The notes below the pieces were generated by a model, which did no database searches, had not been told where the DNA came from, and was given only the letters and a program-made list of their open reading frames with translations. DNA of 64,000 nt. Origin: an uncultured Phascolarctobacterium sp. GTDB lineage: Bacteria > Bacillota > Negativicutes > Acidaminococcales > Acidaminococcaceae. This document shows, piece after piece, positions 33,972 through 42,921 of the stretch. The translations under genes were made by a program, and so were the position numbers. Within the stretch, counting starts at the first letter, position 1. Every line of letters begins with the position of its first letter. The stretch spans positions 21,378-85,377 of the forward strand of contig NZ_CALDXR010000033.1 in the NCBI RefSeq assembly GCF_937920985.1, in the 5' to 3' direction.

Positions 33972-35429
33972 ATGGAATTAACCGCTGTTGCGCAGCTGCG
34001 CCGCATGGTGCTGGAGCATTTATCCCGCTACACCTGGAATAACGAGTTGCCTGATCATGTCTACGATATTCTGCAGGAGGTACGCGAGGACACTCCGCGT
34101 TACCGTTGCTGTGTTTATAAAGAAAGAGCTGTACTGAAAAACCGTATTGATATGGCGCTGGGTCAGGAGTGCTCCAGCAATATCATCGAGGCTGCCAAGC
34201 TGACGCTGAACGAGCCTGAGCGCACCGATTTGCCGATTATCGACGTGCTCCCCGCAGCCTGCGACCAATGCCCGATTGATGCTTATTACGTTACCGATAT
34301 GTGCCGTCACTGCATCACCCACAAATGCATGAATAACTGCCCGAAAAAGGCTATCAGCATAATTCAGGACCGCGCCTTTATCGATAAAACGAAATGTATC
34401 GAATGCGGTCGTTGCAAGCAGATGTGCCCCTACGGTGCGATTATCGAAATCCATCGTCCCTGCGTGCGTGCCTGCGCCATCGGTGCCATCAGCATCGGTG
34501 AAAACCGTAAGGCTGTCATTGACCACGAAAAATGTGTTTCCTGCGGTGCCTGCCGCAACGCCTGCCCCTTCGGCGCCATTGACGAGCGCAGCAATATTAT
34601 CCGCGTTATCCGCGAAATCCAGCAGGGCAAGCAGGTTATCGCCCTTGTGGCACCGTCCATCGTAGGCCAATACGGTTTGAAGATTACCATGGCGCAAATT
34701 TACGAGGCACTGCAAAAAGCAGGCTTCGCTGAAGTTGTAGAGGTTGGCGTTGGCGCCGATATCACCAGCGTTAAGGAAGCAGAGGAATATTTGGAGAAGG
34801 TTCCTGCCAAGCAGGGCTTTATGACCAGCTCCTGCTGTCCTGCCTTTGTTAAGCTGATTAAAACGCAGGTACCGGAGGCAGCAGACAAGATTTCCGACAC
34901 TCCCTCCCCCATGCTTACCTGTGCCGAATTAATCAAGCAAAAATATCCCTATGCCGTTACCGTGTTCATCGGTCCCTGCATCGCCAAAAAGGTGGAAGCA
35001 CGCGAGCACCGCGAAACCATCAACTACGTGCTGACCTTTGAAGAGATTATGTGCATGCTGGAGGGCAAGGATATAAAATTTGCGGAAATGAGAGGTGATA
35101 CTGCTTATGAACGCGATGCCTCCAAGCTTGGCCTGAGCTTCCCGCTGACGGCCGGCGTAAGCGCTGCCGTGCAGGATACGGTTGCAGCTATGGGCGGTGA
35201 GGTACATAATGCGCAATACTGCTCCGGACTGGACAAATGCCGTGATACGGTTAAGGCTGCTGCCGCAGGCAAGCTCGACTGCAGCTATATCGAAGGCATG
35301 GCCTGCTCCAACGGCTGTATCGACGGTCCTGCTGCCGTAGGCGACTTCCACATTACGAAGGTTGCCCTGACGAAATACGCAGCAGCAGCCCCCAATAAGC
35401 AGGCTGCCGAAGACAAGCACACAAAATAA
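33972..35429 (+). CDS. [FeFe] hydrogenase, group B-like, with ferredoxin-type clusters
   Basis: A 485-residue iron-only hydrogenase. The N-terminal half binds three or more [4Fe-4S] clusters (CRHCITHKCMNNCP; CIECGRCKQMCPYG; CVSCGACRNACPFG). The H-cluster motifs are variant but keep every ligand cysteine: L1 TSSCCPAF (about 285), L2 GPCIAKKVEA (about 334) and L3 EGMACSNGCIDGP (about 441). These differ from the canonical TSCCPxW, MPCxxKxxE and ExMACxxGCxxGGGQP, as group B enzymes do. Cytoplasmic, no signal peptide, with an AAGGAGG site. It probably exchanges electrons between ferredoxin and protons in fermentation; direction is not predictable. No maturase genes (HydEFG) are in the window. Confidence 0.9.
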   Translation: MELTAVAQLRRMVLEHLSRYTWNNELPDHVYDILQEVREDTPRYRCCVYKERAVLKNRIDMALGQECSSNIIEAAKLTLNEPERTDLPIIDVLPAACDQCPIDAYYVTDMCRHCITHKCMNNCPKKAISIIQDRAFIDKTKCIECGRCKQMCPYGAIIEIHRPCVRACAIGAISIGENRKAVIDHEKCVSCGACRNACPFGAIDERSNIIRVIREIQQGKQVIALVAPSIVGQYGLKITMAQIYEALQKAGFAEVVEVGVGADITSVKEAEEYLEKVPAKQGFMTSSCCPAFVKLIKTQVPEAADKISDTPSPMLTCAELIKQKYPYAVTVFIGPCIAKKVEAREHRETINYVLTFEEIMCMLEGKDIKFAEMRGDTAYERDASKLGLSFPLTAGVSAAVQDTVAAMGGEVHNAQYCSGLDKCRDTVKAAAAGKLDCSYIEGMACSNGCIDGPAAVGDFHITKVALTKYAAAAPNKQAAEDKHTK

Positions 35430-35437
35430 AATTTTAC

Positions 35438-35480
35438 AAACTATCCCTTCTGTTGCATTGGCAGAGGGGATAGTTTGTTC
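35438..35480 (+). terminator. terminator after hydrogenase gene
   Basis: AAACTATCCC...TCTG pairs with CAGAGGGGATAGTTT and is followed by GTTC; the T-tract is weak. Confidence 0.6.
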
Positions 35481-35555
35481 ATAGCAGGATTTTAGTCTGC
35501 TAAAATCATAGAGTGCGTTTTACTGCACACTAAAAGAACGGAGATTCCCAAGCAA

Positions 35556-36446
35556 ATGCAAAACACTCGCTACATCGGTCACATTGCTGCCCTCATTACA
35601 ATTGCTACCTGGGGCACGACCTTTATTTCTACCAAGGTTTTACTTACCGGCTTTCAGCCGCTGGAAATTCTTTTTTTCCGCTTTATTATGGCCTTTTTCG
35701 CCCTTTGGCTGGCCTATCCTAAAATGCTGAAAACAGATAAAAAGCAGGAGCCTGTTTTTATGGCAGCAGGCCTCTGCGGCATCTGCCTCTACTACCTTTT
35801 GGAAAACATCGCCCTGACCTATACGCAAGCCTCCAACGTTAGCGTAATCGGCAGCACAGCGCCTTTCTTTACTGCGCTGCTGGCGCATTATTTTATGCAT
35901 TCTGACGGCAGCTTAAGCAAACAGTTCATCATCGGCTTTTTCATCGTAATGGCAGGCATCGCCTGCATCAGCTTCAACGGTGCAGCCATGCAGCTCAATC
36001 CACTGGGTGATTTGCTGGCGATTTCGGCTGCCGTCGTGTGGGCGTTTTATGCTCTGCTGACGAAAAAAATCAGCAGCTATGGTTATCCTGTTATCCTCGC
36101 TACACGCAGAACCTTTTTCTACGGCATTCTCTTTATGCTGCCGGCGCTGGGCTTTCTGGATTTTGAACTGAACCTGGCGCGCTTCGCCAATACTACCTAT
36201 CTTTTTAACATCGTCTTTCTGGGTCTGGGTGCTTCCGCCCTCTGCTTCGTCACCTGGAATTTGGCAGTTAGGGAGTTGGGCGCAGTAAAAGCCAGCGTTT
36301 ATATTTATATGGTTCCCGTCATCACCGTCATTACCTCGGCGATTGTCCTGCAGGAAAAAATTACTCTGCTGGTAGCACTCGGTACCATCCTGACGATGAC
36401 TGGTCTGTTTATATCAGAATACCGCCCGAAGAAAAAAATACAGTAA
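35556..36446 (+). CDS. EamA/DMT family transporter
   Basis: A 296-residue protein with ten hydrophobic helices in two EamA repeats. It starts MQNTRYIGHIAALITIATWG and the first repeat includes GICLYYLLENIALTYTQASN followed by VSVIGSTAPFF; the second ends VYIYMVPVITVITSAIVLQE. DMT proteins of this type export metabolites or amino acids. The substrate is unknown. Single gene; a GGAG site lies 12 bases upstream, slightly distant. Confidence 0.88.
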   Translation: MQNTRYIGHIAALITIATWGTTFISTKVLLTGFQPLEILFFRFIMAFFALWLAYPKMLKTDKKQEPVFMAAGLCGICLYYLLENIALTYTQASNVSVIGSTAPFFTALLAHYFMHSDGSLSKQFIIGFFIVMAGIACISFNGAAMQLNPLGDLLAISAAVVWAFYALLTKKISSYGYPVILATRRTFFYGILFMLPALGFLDFELNLARFANTTYLFNIVFLGLGASALCFVTWNLAVRELGAVKASVYIYMVPVITVITSAIVLQEKITLLVALGTILTMTGLFISEYRPKKKIQ

Positions 36447-36458
36447 GAAGGCAAACAA

Positions 36459-36496
36459 ATACGCCCTAGGCATCAACAGCCTAAGGCGTATTTTTA
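36459..36496. terminator. bidirectional terminator between EamA and LysR genes
   Basis: ATACGCCCTAGGC pairs with GCCTAAGGCGTAT followed by five T; it lies between convergent genes, and the restored LysR stop codon would fall at its right edge. Confidence 0.8.
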
Positions 36497-37374
36497 TTTA
36501 TTCTGCATATAATAATTAATAAAGGTCTGCGCAACCTGCGACAGCTCTCTGCCCTTAACTATAGACAGCGTCATCTCCAGAAACAAGCGCTCATCCTTGA
36601 TTTCCTTGCGGACCAGATTCGCCGGAAACAATTCTACAGCCGGTGCCGGTACAATTGCCACACCGGTATTTTTTCTGCCCAGGCTATGGCCGAAAGCTTA
36701 GTAGTATTAATACTCATAACCTGCGGGAAAATGTGTGAATCCGAGCACACAGAAAAAAACAGCTCAGAACAGCCACGCGAAAGACATAACGGAATGTCCT
36801 CCAAATCATCCAGCAGGATATTAGGCTTATCATTTTTCAGATACGGGCTATCCTTATGAAAAAGCGCAACCAGACGCTCTTTACGGCTGAACAGCGTTTC
36901 AAAGCGTTTAGATTGCTTTAGGGGTGCATTGGCAATGCCTATTTCCGTTTTCCCCTCCAAAAGCTGCTGGGTTTGTTCGTCAATCGGCACCTCATACAGC
37001 TCATAATTAATATGCGGAAACTCTCTGTAAAAATCACTCAAAAAGTTTTTAATAAAGTTTATTGACATCGAAGGTGACAGACTGATGCGCAGCGTACCGC
37101 TAAAACCTGCCTGACAGTCAACTATCTCCTTCAGAGCGCTGTTTTCGACCGAGCAGATATACTTAGCCTTGTTATATAAAATACAGCCTGCATCCGTAAG
37201 CTCAATGCTGTGACCGCCACGGCGCACATGCAGCAGCTGCGTACCAAAACGCTTCTGCAGCACCTTAAGCTGATTACTCAGCGCCGGTTGGGCAATCGCT
37301 ATCTGCTTAGCTGCGGCAGAAATACTGCCGGCCTCAACTATGGCAATAAAATTGCGGTAATATTCTATGTCCAT
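36494..37374 (-). pseudogene. LysR-family regulator, frameshifted near the C-terminus
   Basis: The start at 37374 (MDIEYYRNFIAIVEAGSISA) follows GGAG eight bases upstream. An N-terminal winged HTH (AAAKQIAIAQPALSNQLKVL) and an effector domain with SGTLRISLSPSMSINFI are normal. The frame breaks at a run of six A on the minus strand (36669-36674) and stops at 36634. Adding one A restores NTGVAIVPAPAVELFPANL and a tail ending at 36494, giving a normal ~290-residue LysR. The break removes about 45 residues of the effector domain. It may be a real mutation, phase variation or a sequencing error. It is divergent from the CoA-transferase/mutase cluster, its likely target. Confidence 0.85.
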
Positions 37375-37480
37375 ATATAGTTCTCCTTTACTTCTCTCTG
37401 CCTTTATTATACTATACAGCAATATTTCTGAGTACTTTTTTAGTTTTTAAAATTAAATTTTTCATAAAACCAATGACAGC

Positions 37481-37501
37481 ATATGCAAAACGCATATAAC
37501 T
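37481..37501 (+). promoter_or_regulatory. LysR-type palindrome and probable -10 upstream of the acyl-CoA cluster
   Basis: ATATGC (37481-37486), five bases, GCATAT (37492-37497) is a perfect inverted repeat in the divergent lysR-cluster intergenic region. TATAACT overlaps its right end and could be a -10. No -35 is seen, fitting activator dependence. The leader to 37733 is ~230 bases, AT-rich, without visible structure or gene. Confidence 0.5.
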
Positions 37502-37732
37502 CCAATAGATTATTTTTATAAGTGATTAGGAATAAACGCATAAGTTTTTCGTTTTTTTCTAAAAACAGACAACTATATATCATGAATTATCCTGTTCCCG
37601 CATCAAAGAACGAGTTAACGTATATGCATTTTTTATATGTAAAATGTATTTTCCGTATTTTACTTTATATGTTGATAGATTTAAACTGTAAGCAGATAAG
37701 GAAATTTCCAAAAAAGAAAAGAGGTTTTTAAA

Positions 37733-39283
37733 ATGCTGGATGCAACACGTTTGCGCACCCCCTGCCTATTTGACAAAATAGTCAGCGCGGACGAAGCAGC
37801 CACACTGATTACCGACGGTATGAATGTCGGTGTCAGCGGCTTCACCCCCTCTGGCTATCCTAAGAAAACCACACTTGCTCTCGCTAAAGCCATCAAGGCC
37901 GGCAAAAAATGCCGTATCAATATTTGGAGCGGTGCTTCCGTCGGACCGGAAATCGAAGAAACACTTGCCGAAGTCGGCGGTATCAGCGGACGCATGCCTT
38001 ATTATGCAGCCTCCAACAAAATACTCAGCCGCCAGATCAACACCGGCAGCGTAACCTATATTGATCAGCATTTAAGCCACTTTGCCCAACAAATCGACTA
38101 CGGCTTTTACGGCGATGTTGATGTTGCAATCGTTGAAGCCGCTGCTATTAATGCAGACGGCAGCATTGTTCTCGGTTCCGGTGTTGGCAACACGCCTATG
38201 CTTGTAAAGCATGCAAAAAAAATTATCGTTGAGGTCAACACATCTATCCCGCTGACGCTGGAGGGAATGCACGATATTTACATCTGCAGCAAACCACCAG
38301 AGCGCACCGAAATTCCTATTTACCATGTCGGCGACCGCATCGGTTCTCCTTATGTAAGCTGCGGACTTGACAGAATTACCTGCATCGTCGAATCAGACAT
38401 TGTCGACCATGTACGCAATTTAAGCGCTCCTGATGAAGCAAGCAAAAAAATTGCCGCTAACCTGGTTGATTTTTTGGAGCACGAGCAGCGCCACGGCCGT
38501 CTGCCACAGCAAATGCTGCCGTTGCAGTCCGGCGTAGGAAACATAGCCAATGCTGTATTAATGGGTTTGGCAGAATCTAAATTTGATAATCTTACTATGT
38601 ACTCGGAGATTTTGCAAGATTCTGTTTTTAAGCTGATCAAATGCGATAAGGTCACCCAAGCCTCCGGCTGTGCCTTCACCCCATCGCCGACAGTTTGGGA
38701 GATGTATAAAGAAGATCCCGAGCTCTACCGTAATCGCATTGTTCTGCGCCCGCTCGACATCAGCAATAATCCGGAGGTCATCCGCCGCCTCGGCGTTATC
38801 TCCATGAATACACCGCTTGAATTTGATATTTACGGTCAGGCAAATTCTACCCATGTTATGGGCAACCGTATGATGAACGGTATCGGCGGCAGCGGAGATT
38901 ATATGCGCAACGGTTACCTGACAATATTCTCTACCCCATCAACTGCCAAAGGCGGTAATATCTCGAGCGTAGTTCCCATGGTTTCACACGCAGATCATAC
39001 CGAACATGATACGATGGTTTTTATTACCGAGCAAGGTGTAGCCGATATCCGCGGTCTGAGTCCTCTAAAACGGGCCAAACTGATTATCGAAAAATGCGCC
39101 CACCCCGATTTCAGGGAACAGCTTTATGATTACCTGAAAATGGCGCAAAGAAAAAACGGCCATGAGCCTGTTGATTTGGAACACGCCTTCGACATGCACA
39201 TAGCGTTAGAAAAAACAGGCACGATGAAAGAGAAATCCAAGGAGGAAAATCATTATGACTACACGAGAAAATTTACAGCTTAG
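37733..39283 (+). CDS. acetyl-CoA hydrolase/succinyl-CoA:acyl-CoA CoA-transferase family protein
   Basis: A 516-residue class I CoA-transferase like Cat1, ScpC or AarC. Blocks are VGVSGFTPSGYPKKTTLALA, the GSGVGNTPML loop, the catalytic glutamate in MYSEILQDS (about residue 288) and GIGGSGDYMRNGYL (about 385), which includes the glycine-rich CoA loop. It would move CoA from succinyl-, acetyl- or propionyl-CoA to an organic acid, here presumably the substrate of the mutase encoded next. The final 28 bases overlap the mutase gene, so the two are coupled. First gene of a four-gene operon. Confidence 0.9.
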   Translation: MLDATRLRTPCLFDKIVSADEAATLITDGMNVGVSGFTPSGYPKKTTLALAKAIKAGKKCRINIWSGASVGPEIEETLAEVGGISGRMPYYAASNKILSRQINTGSVTYIDQHLSHFAQQIDYGFYGDVDVAIVEAAAINADGSIVLGSGVGNTPMLVKHAKKIIVEVNTSIPLTLEGMHDIYICSKPPERTEIPIYHVGDRIGSPYVSCGLDRITCIVESDIVDHVRNLSAPDEASKKIAANLVDFLEHEQRHGRLPQQMLPLQSGVGNIANAVLMGLAESKFDNLTMYSEILQDSVFKLIKCDKVTQASGCAFTPSPTVWEMYKEDPELYRNRIVLRPLDISNNPEVIRRLGVISMNTPLEFDIYGQANSTHVMGNRMMNGIGGSGDYMRNGYLTIFSTPSTAKGGNISSVVPMVSHADHTEHDTMVFITEQGVADIRGLSPLKRAKLIIEKCAHPDFREQLYDYLKMAQRKNGHEPVDLEHAFDMHIALEKTGTMKEKSKEENHYDYTRKFTA

Positions 39284-40910
39284 CTTAGATGCCTATGATG
39301 CCAAGGTTGCCAAGGCAATCGCAAAATTCCCTGAACGGCAGCATTTAAGCGAAAAGCGCTTATATACACCCTTAGATATCGATGAAAAATTTGATTATAA
39401 CAGTAAACTCGGCTTTCCCGGTCAGTATCCCTTCACCCGTGGCGTACAGCCCACAATGTACAGAGGCCGCCTGTGGACTATGCGTGCTTATGCAGGCTTT
39501 GCCACTGCCGAAGAAACCAATGCCCGTTACAAGTATTTGCTGCAGGCAGGCCAAACCGGTCTTTCCGTAGCTATGGATTTACCGACACAAATCGGTCTGG
39601 ACAGCGATGCACCGTTATCCGAAGGCGAAGTCGGCAAGGTTGGCGTAGCTATTGATTCTCTCGCTGACATGGAAAAGCTTTTTGAAGGGATTCCGCTGGA
39701 CAAGGTCAGCACCTCGATGACCATCAATGGTTCGGCAGCCGTACTTTTGGCAATGTATGTTGCTGTTGCCGAAAAGCAGGGCGTAAAACCGGAGCAGTTG
39801 AAGGGCACTATTCAAAACGATATTCTCAAGGAATATATCGCCCGTGGAACCTATATCTTCCCGCCACGTCCTTCCATGCGCCTGATTACAGATACCTTTG
39901 CTTATTGCTCGCAGAATATCCCCAAATGGAATACTATCAGCGTTGGCGCTTATCATATTCGCGAAGCAGGTGCTTCCGAGGTACAGGAAATCGCTTTTGC
40001 CTTCGCTAATGCCATGGCCTATATTGATGCTGCAATCAAAGCAGGCCAAAAGGTTGATGATTTTGCTCCCGGTATCAGCTGGATTTTTACCGCAGGCCTG
40101 AATTTCTTCTCTGAAATAGCTAAATTCCGCGCTGCCCGCCGCTTGTGGGCACGCATCATGAAAGAGCGTTACGGAGCTACCATTCCCAAAGCACAGATGC
40201 TGCGAGTACACGTTCATACCGCAGGCAGCGTGCTGACAGCACAGCAGCCTTTGAACAACGTTGCCCGCATTACCTGGCAGGCTATGTCTGCTGTACTTGC
40301 AGGCATTCAGTCGATGGCCTGCTGCGCGTATGACGAAGCCATTGCCCTCCCGACGGAAGAAAGTGCAACGCTTGCACTGCGCACCCAACAGCTCATCGCT
40401 TACGAAAGTGGTGTTGCCGACACAATCGACCCCATGGCCGGTTCCTATTATGTTGAAGCACTCACTGACAAATTCGAAAAAGAAGCTTATGAATACATCC
40501 AAAAAATTGATGCCATGGGCGGTGCGGTTGCTGCTATCGAACAAGGCTATATGCAAGGTGAAATGGCTGCCCATGCCTACGAATATCAGACAGATATTGA
40601 AAAAGGCAAGCGTACAGTCATCGGCGTCAACAAATTTGCAGACAATAAGGCTGTCAAAACAAATGATATTATTACGGCAGATTTAAGCGTTGCGGAACGT
40701 CAGATTGCCCGTGTAAATGAAATGAAGGCTCACCGTGACCAGCAAGCAGTAGATGCTTCCCTGAAAGCTCTGAAGGAAGCTGCCAAGGGTGAAGCTAACC
40801 TTATGCCTTATCTGATTGATGCTGTTAAAACCTATGCAACCTTAGGCGAAATCTGCGGCGTACTGCGCGAGGTTTTCGGAGAATACCAGCAGGGAGGTAA
40901 TTTGTTTTAA
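39255..40910 (+). CDS. acyl-CoA mutase, large (catalytic) subunit, B12-dependent, unusual active site
   Basis: A 551-residue methylmalonyl-CoA mutase-type TIM barrel with no C-terminal B12-binding domain (no DxHxxG), so it needs a separate small subunit; none is in the window. It keeps the Tyr of RAYAGF (about 79; Tyr89 in the Propionibacterium enzyme), the Arg of YIARGTYIFPP (about 197; Arg207, which holds the substrate carboxylate) and Tyr-His of VGAYHIREAG (about 233-234). That combination suits a dicarboxyl-CoA substrate. But the usual SLHTN block is MACCA (QSMACCAYDEA, about 353) and the CQTSG block is VHTAG. A different substrate from methylmalonyl-CoA is therefore likely. Confidence 0.85.
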   Translation: MTTRENLQLSLDAYDAKVAKAIAKFPERQHLSEKRLYTPLDIDEKFDYNSKLGFPGQYPFTRGVQPTMYRGRLWTMRAYAGFATAEETNARYKYLLQAGQTGLSVAMDLPTQIGLDSDAPLSEGEVGKVGVAIDSLADMEKLFEGIPLDKVSTSMTINGSAAVLLAMYVAVAEKQGVKPEQLKGTIQNDILKEYIARGTYIFPPRPSMRLITDTFAYCSQNIPKWNTISVGAYHIREAGASEVQEIAFAFANAMAYIDAAIKAGQKVDDFAPGISWIFTAGLNFFSEIAKFRAARRLWARIMKERYGATIPKAQMLRVHVHTAGSVLTAQQPLNNVARITWQAMSAVLAGIQSMACCAYDEAIALPTEESATLALRTQQLIAYESGVADTIDPMAGSYYVEALTDKFEKEAYEYIQKIDAMGGAVAAIEQGYMQGEMAAHAYEYQTDIEKGKRTVIGVNKFADNKAVKTNDIITADLSVAERQIARVNEMKAHRDQQAVDASLKALKEAAKGEANLMPYLIDAVKTYATLGEICGVLREVFGEYQQGGNLF

Positions 40911-40987
40911 GGCTAAGGCAGGTGTTTACGTTGCATTTGGCGAATACCATGGCAATAGTTAAAATTAAAGAAAGGCAGGTATTAACA

Positions 40988-42358
40988 ATGACAACTAAAG
41001 CATTAGCAAAATTTACCGCAGAATTGTGCTACGAAAAGCTTTCTGCTCACAGCATCGAAATGGCTAAAAAATGTCTGCTGGACTGGCTGGGAATTGCTGT
41101 CCGCGGTTCTCAGGAAAAACCGGTACGTATTATACATGATGTTATCCTGCAAGGTGATGCACCACAGGCGAATATTTTCGGCAGCCTTCCCGCCAAAAAG
41201 GCCAGTGCCCTGAACGCAGCCTTTATCAACAGCGCTGCTTCCCACAGTCTGGATTTCGATGATCTTCATAACCCGTCTATTATCCATCCGGCCTGCGTTG
41301 TTGTTTCTCCCGCGCTGGCTGTCTGCGAGGCAGAACACAAAAGCGGTAAGCAGCTCATCGCAGCAATTTGTGCAGGCTACGAAGCAAGCGGGCGCGTAGG
41401 CGAAGCGGTTATCCCCGAATCCTACTTCTTTTGGCATACTACCGGTACCGCAGGCACCATCGCCGCCGGTGCTGCTGCCGCCAACGCTCTCGGTCTTGAC
41501 GCACAGCAGACCTTGATGTGCTATGGCAGCGCCGGCACCCAGGCCGCAGGCCTGTGGGAATTTTTAAAAGAGGGTGCCATGAGCAAGCCGCTGCACACGG
41601 GCAAGGCTTCCTACAGCGGTGTTCTCAGCGCTTATCTGTCGCAGAAGGGTTTTACTGCAGCCAGTGAAATTTTAGAAGGCGAAAAGGGCTTCTGCCGTGC
41701 CATGGTCAAAGAACCGCACCTGGAGAAACTTACCGAAAACATGAGCACTGATAAACTGAAAATCGACATCAACTCCTTCAAGCCCTACGCTTGCTGCAAG
41801 CATGCCCATGCCGCTCTTTACGCCATTCAGGAGCTGCGTAAGGCTCATTCCCTACAGCCTGAGGACATCGCTGAAATTAAACTGTACGTCAACAATATTA
41901 CCAACTATCTGATCAACAATCCGCAGCCGCAAACTCCCTACGGCGGCAAATTCAGTATTCAATATTGCTCCGCTGCTATGCTGAAGTTCGGCGAAGTAGG
42001 CATTGCGCAGTTCAGCGAGGAATGTATCCATAACAAAGAGCTTATGAATTTAATGCAGCGCATCAAGGTTATCCGTGATGAGGCTATGGAACAGCTTCAT
42101 GCAGCAGATGCTTCCAAGCTGGCTTCCAGAGTAGAAATCCAGCTGCAAAACGGACAAACACTTACAATGCAGGTTGATTATCCTAAGGGAGATCCGGAAA
42201 ATCCTCTGACTTGGGAGGAGCTCTGCGCCAAGTTTATGAGCCTTGCCGTACCTGTTTACGGTGAAGCAAAGGCATTACGTTTACAAAATTGGGTAGCAAG
42301 CCTTGAGCAATGCAGCGACGTTGCCCAAGCGCTGGACGCCTGTCTAAAGGAGGAATGA
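40988..42358 (+). CDS. MmgE/PrpD family protein (2-methylcitrate dehydratase / cis-aconitate decarboxylase fold)
   Basis: About 456 residues. The start at 40988 (MTTKALAKFTAELCYEKL) has AAAGGCAGG upstream; the frame extends 22 codons further without support. Family blocks: HSLDFDDLHNP (about 87-97), the His in FFWHTTGTAG (about 150), SKPLHTGKAS (about 200) and SFKPYACCKHAHAAL (about 262). These are the positions of the catalytic residues in IRG1/PrpD enzymes, which dehydrate 2-methylcitrate or decarboxylate cis-aconitate. Beside a CoA-transferase and a carbon-skeleton mutase it probably acts on a branched di- or tricarboxylic acid. The exact reaction is open. Confidence 0.85.
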   Translation: MTTKALAKFTAELCYEKLSAHSIEMAKKCLLDWLGIAVRGSQEKPVRIIHDVILQGDAPQANIFGSLPAKKASALNAAFINSAASHSLDFDDLHNPSIIHPACVVVSPALAVCEAEHKSGKQLIAAICAGYEASGRVGEAVIPESYFFWHTTGTAGTIAAGAAAANALGLDAQQTLMCYGSAGTQAAGLWEFLKEGAMSKPLHTGKASYSGVLSAYLSQKGFTAASEILEGEKGFCRAMVKEPHLEKLTENMSTDKLKIDINSFKPYACCKHAHAALYAIQELRKAHSLQPEDIAEIKLYVNNITNYLINNPQPQTPYGGKFSIQYCSAAMLKFGEVGIAQFSEECIHNKELMNLMQRIKVIRDEAMEQLHAADASKLASRVEIQLQNGQTLTMQVDYPKGDPENPLTWEELCAKFMSLAVPVYGEAKALRLQNWVASLEQCSDVAQALDACLKEE

Positions 42359-42361
42359 TTT

Positions 42362-42799
42362 ATGCAACCGGAAGAAATTATCCGAAGCGTAAAAGATATC
42401 TACACGCATAACGCTTTTATGCAGCACTGCGGCATAAAGGTTCACAGCATCAGCTGCGGCAAAGCTGCAGTCGGCCTGCGCATCGACCCTGTTATCCATA
42501 CAAACCTCAACGGCAAGTTGCACGGAGGCTTGCTTACAACACTGGTGGATAATGCCACCGGCATCGCCTGCGCCGCTATGGGCAAGCGCGTGGTTACGGT
42601 ATCGATGACCGTAGATTTCATCAAGGGCGCTCCTTCCGGTGCAATGGTAGAGGCACAAGCTGAGGTTGTTTCGCATAATGGCCAGTTAATTACTATGCAG
42701 ATTCATGTATATGATACTGATGCAGATACACTGCTGGCTACCGGCAGCTGCTGTATGCTGACGATTGCCGACTTCCCCGGAATTCCGGAAAAATGGTAA
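42362..42799 (+). CDS. PaaI-type hotdog thioesterase
   Basis: A 145-residue hotdog-fold acyl-CoA thioesterase. The block NGKLHGGLLTTLVDNATGIA holds the HGG and catalytic Asp, and VTVSMTVDFIKGAP is the second conserved strand. It starts three bases after the upstream stop, with GGAGG inside that gene, so it is co-translated. It likely releases CoA from an intermediate or dead-end product of the pathway. Last gene of the operon. Confidence 0.9.
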   Translation: MQPEEIIRSVKDIYTHNAFMQHCGIKVHSISCGKAAVGLRIDPVIHTNLNGKLHGGLLTTLVDNATGIACAAMGKRVVTVSMTVDFIKGAPSGAMVEAQAEVVSHNGQLITMQIHVYDTDADTLLATGSCCMLTIADFPGIPEKW

Positions 42800-42870
42800 G
42801 TGTCAGCTTCGCAAGCAGTCTATAAAGCGTATACCATAACAGCTTAACTGCTTTCGTTATAATGTAAAAA

Positions 42871-42903
42871 GGCGTTCTCCCACTGCGGGAGAACGCCTTT
42901 ACT
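42871..42903. terminator. bidirectional terminator (repeated sequence type)
   Basis: GGCGTTCTCCC (42871-42881) pairs with GGGAGAACGCC (42887-42897), flanked by A- and T-runs, between convergent genes. Same core as at 23620 and 44025. Confidence 0.85.
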
Positions 42904-42921
42904 GTAAGCAACTTATTAAAT

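Noticed and set aside
37522..37731. 69-codon plus-strand frame before the CoA-transferase gene
   Set aside because: Low-complexity Lys/Phe-rich translation of AT-rich leader without a ribosome site.
39255..40910. Calling the mutase the housekeeping methylmalonyl-CoA mutase of the succinate-propionate pathway
   Set aside because: The substrate-pocket blocks differ and no small subunit, epimerase or decarboxylase gene is adjacent.
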